Below, piece by piece: positions 59,003 to 64,000 of a DNA stretch of 64,000 nt. The position numbers were made by a program, and so were the translations under genes. The stretch is from Hoplostethus atlanticus. Taxonomy: Eukaryota; Chordata; Actinopteri; Trachichthyiformes; Trachichthyidae. The notes beneath the pieces were generated by a model that saw nothing but the letters and a program-made list of their open reading frames with translations, was not told the DNA's origin and searched no databases. Each line of letters opens with the position of its first letter. Position 1 is the stretch's first letter. The stretch spans positions 183,501-247,500 of the forward strand of contig JAXDDX010000211.1 in assembly GCA_034670405.1 (NCBI GenBank). Reading direction: 5' to 3'.

Positions 59003-60535
59003 GGCGGACAGGTGGAGGTGGAGGGAGGAAGGAAGGAGGTGGGAGAGATGGAGGAGGAGGAGGAGGGGTGATCCGGCGAGGCGTCAGGGAAGAGGGGGAG
59101 GCTACGGAGCACCGCCCACCCACATGATTTCAGCTGTGGATGGAGGGAGGAAGAGAGGATGAGGAAGAGAAACCACACGTCTGGTCAACAGGGTGAAAAG
59201 GTCAGACTGTGGGCGGGACTAGTGAGCTTTTCATTTATGAAACTCCTGGCAAGAAACGCTTGAACTCAAACTCTGGTTGTGTCAGGTAAAGAAGAAACAC
59301 ACATAGAGGGATTTAGCCGGCACACTAAGCCGATTACTGATGAACATCAACCGTGACCATTAGTTAGGGGTAACTGGACTAAACCCATTGAAACATGAGC
59401 CACCAAAGAGAGACAATATCCTTTTATACGCAGAATAAGCTTCAATTGCCAGATCCCCGTTACAAGCAACCAATAGTAAGGTCGGGAATCGAGAGTCGAA
59501 GTGCCCCGAAAACAGAAGTGACAATTAATGTGTGAAAATCAAGTGGCATTCAAAGCTAAAATAACTATGGTGTCAACACACACACACACACTTTCTCACC
59601 CCCTCATAACGGAAACACCGGATAATAATAGCTCTGATAACTGTGGGTGTTCGGGCTCGGCGGAGGAGACCAATCAAAGCCTCTTGTTTTTTCCCGTTTT
59701 TGATCAGGAGGTGTTTAAGGGAACAAAAACCCCTCGAGGCCTTTCCACGCCACGCGAACACAAAGCAAACACTCCTCCAGATCTCTCCTCGAACGGCAGA
59801 CGGGTTTACCTTTTCAGCGATTCAATCATCCACCCTTGATCGCCCCTCCTTCACTCCCTCTACAGTCGGAGTACCTAACCTCGGATGTCCCAAAGTGGGG
59901 TTTCTCTTATCTCTTCTCTTTTTATTTCCAGCTTTGACACTAAAACGTTCATGGTGGCCCATTTATTTTGTACACAAATTTTAGTTTTTCATTTTAAAAT
60001 CCACCCTCAGATATTCCCCTGCTAGATATCATCAATTTATGATGTACAAGGTCTTCCAGGAGTTATTTTGTATGAACCTGCCTCGCCTGCTTCTACTTCA
60101 GGTGGAGAGAGCAATAGTTTTTGCAGTCTTTTGGTCTATCTCGGCTACTGCATTGCATTCTGGTCTATCTCGGCTACTGTCGGTGGAGAAATTGGTCCTG
60201 AAATGTACCTTCCTCACTGAAGACGAAGACCGATATGAACAAAGATCAACTATTTCAGAAAAACATTGATTCACGCTTCGTTCCTTTCAGTTTGATTCAA
60301 GCTTTACTGTGATGAATTCACTTCATCAAGATCGATGTGGGGCTAAAAAGGTGGTAAACCTCAAATTTTACAGGATTATTGAAAGAAAGCGATATATTTC
60401 TGTATATAATATAGTAAACGATGTAGTGAAACAGTGAAACAACCTTTTATTTAGCAGAAGTGACGCGACGAGGTTGTAGAACCTCCAGGACGCCAACTTC
60501 TTCTTTTTCGATTTCTCTTTTCTTCTTTCCGTCTA

Positions 60536-60577
<42 letters not shown>

Positions 60578-61284
60578 CTCATCCTTCCCACGCCTCCTCT
60601 CTCCTTCCGGCTCATCCTCTCCCTCCACCCCGGGGTGAGGTCAGCCTTGCTGTGGGAGGTTTCTGGGTCAGAGGGTTATGCAACTCCTGTCTGGGGAGCT
60701 TTCCTCATGGGCTCCGGGGCATCGCTCCATACCTCCCTCCCTCCCTCCTGCCCTCCTTCTGTACCTCTCTTCCTCCTCCCACCATCTCTCTCCTTGCTTT
60801 CTCTCTCCTATCTCTATTTAGACTTCCTTTCCTCCCTCGTTCCTTCTCCCTCCATCCACTACTTGCACCCTCAACACTTCCTGTTGCTCACCGGAGTCTT
60901 ACACCCCTCCTCCTCCTCCTCCTCCTTGTCTCTCTGTTTTCCTTGCTCTCCTTGCCCTCCCTTGTTCTCTCTCCAATTACCTCCCTGATGAAAAGCCCTG
61001 AAGCGACGGCTGATAATTTGTTTGTGCCGTGCAGGAGGTGGAAACAGGTCCGGCTGTTTGTTGTACAGGCAGGAGAAAACAGCATTTCCCTGCAGGGATC
61101 AATACGTCTGGCAGAAAAACAGACCATTCCACAGGACAGAAGGACTTCTAGTTCAAAACATGTTGTTATTTTTGTATAATATTTTGTGTAAATTTTAACA
61201 ATTTCCTCCACAAAACCGCCAGACTTCAAATTTAAAAATGACTTACCATTTAGTATTAAAGTTTCTGATCACTCAACATAGTGT

Positions 61285-61810
61285 ATGCTAAAGTGTTAGC
61301 ATGGAGCACGCAGCTTGGAGGCAGAGACGAGGGAGAAATAATCTCATTGGTTGAGTTAAACCTCAGTGGGCGGAGCCAAATAATATCAGCGTTTCTGGTT
61401 ACGTTAGACTGAAGCTGAAAAAGGCAAGAGGTAAGAGAGGAGCTAGCTAGTATTATGAAGGCTAACGCTCTGCTGCTAGCGGAAAAAATACAATCTAGAC
61501 ATACTGAGTTATCTAGCTAGCCTTGCTGAGCTAACAAAATCACGAGGAAAAAAATCCCCCCTAACCAAGATAAAAAAATAAATCATCATCAGTCCCATCA
61601 TCAGTGTAAATGATCCTTTATTTCTCTTCCATCTGGTTTTAAGAGGTTATATTTTGTCATTTTGCCATTTCCAGTTACTGTGGTTCTTTGGCTCCGCCCA
61701 CTGAAGTTTACCTCAACCAATTAGATCATTTCTGCCTCCGAAACATATTTGTAGAACTAAAATCTGTATCGAGGACTGGAGTGAAGATCTATCGGGGACA
61801 CATGGATGAT
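61285..61810. repeat. dispersed repeat family C, copies 2 and 3
   Basis: 61336-61465 carries AACCTCAGTGGGCGGAGCC and GAGAGGAGCTAGCTAGTATT, the reverse of copy 1. 61680-61770 carries GGCTCCGCCCACTGAAGTTT and TTTGTAGAACTAAAATC in the sense of copy 1. The two copies form a short inverted pair. Confidence 0.65.
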
Positions 61811-62205
61811 TTCACAGTTTTCCTCTCTCTGTTCTCAACACTTTAGTTTATTTTACTTTCTGCCGGTATGAGAAAGCGAGTGTGAGCGCAGGGTCGGAGA
61901 TGTGACCCGTCTGACTCTCCTGGAGGGAAGGTGGTTTATAAAAGGTTGGTAGACACATGGCTACGAGAGTCGCAGCACTCTGTGGAGCGTTGAGCAACAT
62001 CCCCGACACTAGAGGACAAGTCGAGACAAAGTCGAGTCAAATCTATTTATGCAGCGCTTTTATCAAACCAGGTTTGTCACGAAGTGCTTCGCTCAGCAAC
62101 AAAGGGCATGAAAACAGATTAAAAACTAGATAGTGTGTGTGTGTGTGTGTGTGAGAGATAAGAGAGGAGACAGAACTCTAGGGACGTCTGAAGTACCTTA
62201 GTCTA

Positions 62206-62385
62206 CACTCTTAAAAAATGCTGCACTAAAATAAGGTTATAGTGTTATGACCAACCCATACCAACAGGTGGGTTGAACCAGCAGACAGCAAAACATCTTC
62301 AACTCATCGCTGTAATGCAGCTGTTGTTTCAGTTCAGTTAAGACAGCACATCCTGCGTTGTTTTAGCGAGTCATTTTTAAGAGTG
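62206..62385. mobile_element. 180-bp MITE-like element
   Basis: Terminal inverted repeats CACTCTTAAAAAATG and CATTTTTAAGAGTG. The interior has no reading frame. The ends resemble fish hAT-type non-autonomous elements; a target-site duplication is not clear. Confidence 0.65.
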
Positions 62386-62962
62386 AGCCCTGTTAGGGGT
62401 CACATGGTCCCGGTGGCTTCAGCACAGACGCTGAACATAGGAGCTCTGTTCTGCTGGTACACTAACAGGACCACAACAGGAACCCTTTAGATGACATACA
62501 CAACAGAGGGCCAAAACCGAGAGGTCACAGTTTGACCCCTGTAAGGGTTGAAGTAACTAACTACATTTACTCTAGTTACTGTAGTTAAGTTGCTTTTTTG
62601 TGTACTTGTTTTATTTTTTTTAGTCTATTTTTGAAGTCAGTATGTTTAGAAAGGATTTTTCTGGCCAGCGGGCTACAAGCCTTCTTCAGTGCGCCCCCTG
62701 CTGCTGCTTCTTGCAATAAATGCATTTTTGGGAAGTAGCAAAAATCAGTTTTGGCTCAATTTCTCCCCTAATCCATCAATAATACAGAAAAAGATGCACT
62801 AGTTTGCATCTATTAACTCCCAATTTTCAGCCATATATACTGAATTATGTGAAGAATGGAGTCATATCTTTTATTGAATCGTTTTTAAGTTTTCATCTTT
62901 TCAGGTCGATGCTCCAAAACGCTCCAGATAAGACTGGTAGATAAATGGAGAAAATGTAGACA

Positions 62963-62965
<3 letters not shown>

Positions 62966-63040
<75 letters not shown>
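62966..63040. repeat. (GA)n microsatellite
   Basis: Perfect GA tract of about 75 bases. Confidence 0.95.
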
Positions 63041-63042
<2 letters not shown>

Positions 63043-63122
63043 TTGCATTTGAATAGAGCTATTAAAGAAACAGTCACTTGGGATAGGATGATGAATATTG
63101 CAATAAAGCCAAAAAATACTTT

Positions 63123-63153
<31 letters not shown>

Positions 63154-63454
63154 TCATAGATACACACACACACACACAAAGTTACACACAAGTCACATAA
63201 TCTCACACACACACACACATGCTCATACACTTGCAGCCAGGCACACATAACCACATGCACACACTCAACCATTTGCTCAGATACACACAGACACACACAG
63301 TCATGCACATGTACATATTGCACACACACACACACCACACACACACACTACACACACACACACACATGCACGCGCTTCCCCATTTCCATCCAAACATGTC
63401 ATATTAATAATTATCTTTTCATGGAGGATTAGTTGGTTGCTGCTGAGCACCCGG

Positions 63455-63509
<55 letters not shown>

Positions 63510-63878
63510 GTGGAGAGAGGCATTAAGCCGTTTTGCAGCGCAGATCAAAATGTTGGAGAGCAGTTTTTATGTTAGCTGAGGGATGATCCTCTGAAAAAAC
63601 ACAGGCACAGGCAGAGGCAGAACGAGAACGAGCTGCGGCGCTTTGGTTTCTTCTTCTTCTGCTATCTGTATCAACAACAACGTCCTCCCGCCCTGCTTCC
63701 TGTCTGTTGTCATGCCGACGATGGGATGCTGACAGCCAGGAGTCGGCCCTGGTCCAAGACCTGACCAATGACAGAGCAGCCTAAACTCCCATAGCAACAG
63801 TGCGAGAGCCAATCAGTGCCCACGTCGGTTCGCTCTGTGTGTGTTTATATGCGTCTAAGTGTGTGTGTATGTGTGTCT

Positions 63879-63918
<40 letters not shown>

Positions 63919-64000
63919 TATTGTGTGTGTGTGTGTACACCTATATCATCTATCCATGCAACTGAGTGTATGAGTTTATCTGTGTGTGTGTGTGTTCATC

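Larger units (their letters stand above)
59003..64000. other. no gene recognised; repeats and microsatellites
   Basis: The first about 150 bases are probably tmem198 5' UTR or promoter. After that: repeat family A (60035-60200), a CT tract (60541-60574), a polypyrimidine block (60720-60975), family C copies (61285-61465, 61680-61810), a 180-bp MITE (62206-62385), a GA tract (62966-63040), CA-rich DNA (63125-63370) and GT tracts (63456-63508, 63880-63942). The frames here are low-complexity shadows. Confidence 0.55.

Noticed and set aside
62416-62437. Third RE1-like match near 62420 (TTCAGCACAGACGCTGAA)
   Set aside because: Only the left half fits; the right half GGACAGCG is absent.

Overview
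The window is vertebrate nuclear DNA, almost certainly from a teleost fish. The evidence is split genes with GT-AG introns, human-2q35-type gene content, very dense (CA)n/(GT)n and (CT)n/(GA)n microsatellites, and small fish-type DNA-transposon and LINE/SINE relics. There are no bacterial-style operons, CRISPR arrays or prophages. Products were assigned by reading exon translations against remembered vertebrate proteins; no database search was run.

Layout: (1) 1-1130 holds the 3' part of an alpha-tubulin gene (+). (2) 1130-8040 is a gene-free, repeat-rich stretch with a large inverted-repeat structure at about 4610-7920. (3) 8042-32576 holds ptprn (IA-2, a secretory-granule pseudophosphatase; -), reconstructed as 23 coding exons. 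A mir-153 hairpin lies in intron 19 and a near-perfect REST/NRSF (RE1) site in intron 1. (4) 33599-42631 holds dnpep (aspartyl aminopeptidase; -), 15 coding exons and 474 aa. (5) 42632-45705 is a divergent intergenic region with muscle-type motifs and long polypurine/polypyrimidine tracts. (6) 45706-53304 holds des (desmin; +), 9 exons. (7) 54781-59002 holds tmem198 (-), 4 coding exons, convergent with des. (8) 59003-64000 shows no gene, only repeats and microsatellites.

The order tubulin-ptprn-dnpep-des-tmem198 matches the human TUBA4A-DNAJB2-PTPRN-RESP18-DNPEP-DES-SPEG-...-TMEM198 block with several human neighbours missing. The genes do not form a pathway; they are a conserved block of neuroendocrine (ptprn, mir-153), housekeeping (tubulin, dnpep) and muscle (des) genes.

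A striking technical feature is that four of the five genes carry apparent single-base (+1) insertions in coding exons, five in total. All are explained by one extra base in a short G/C run. Correcting each restores the family reading frame, so sequence error is more likely than gene decay, but this needs reads to settle. I found no convincing new biological system. The most useful observations are the intronic mir-153, the RE1 in ptprn intron 1, the nested 3.3-kb inverted repeat, and the recurrent +1 errors.
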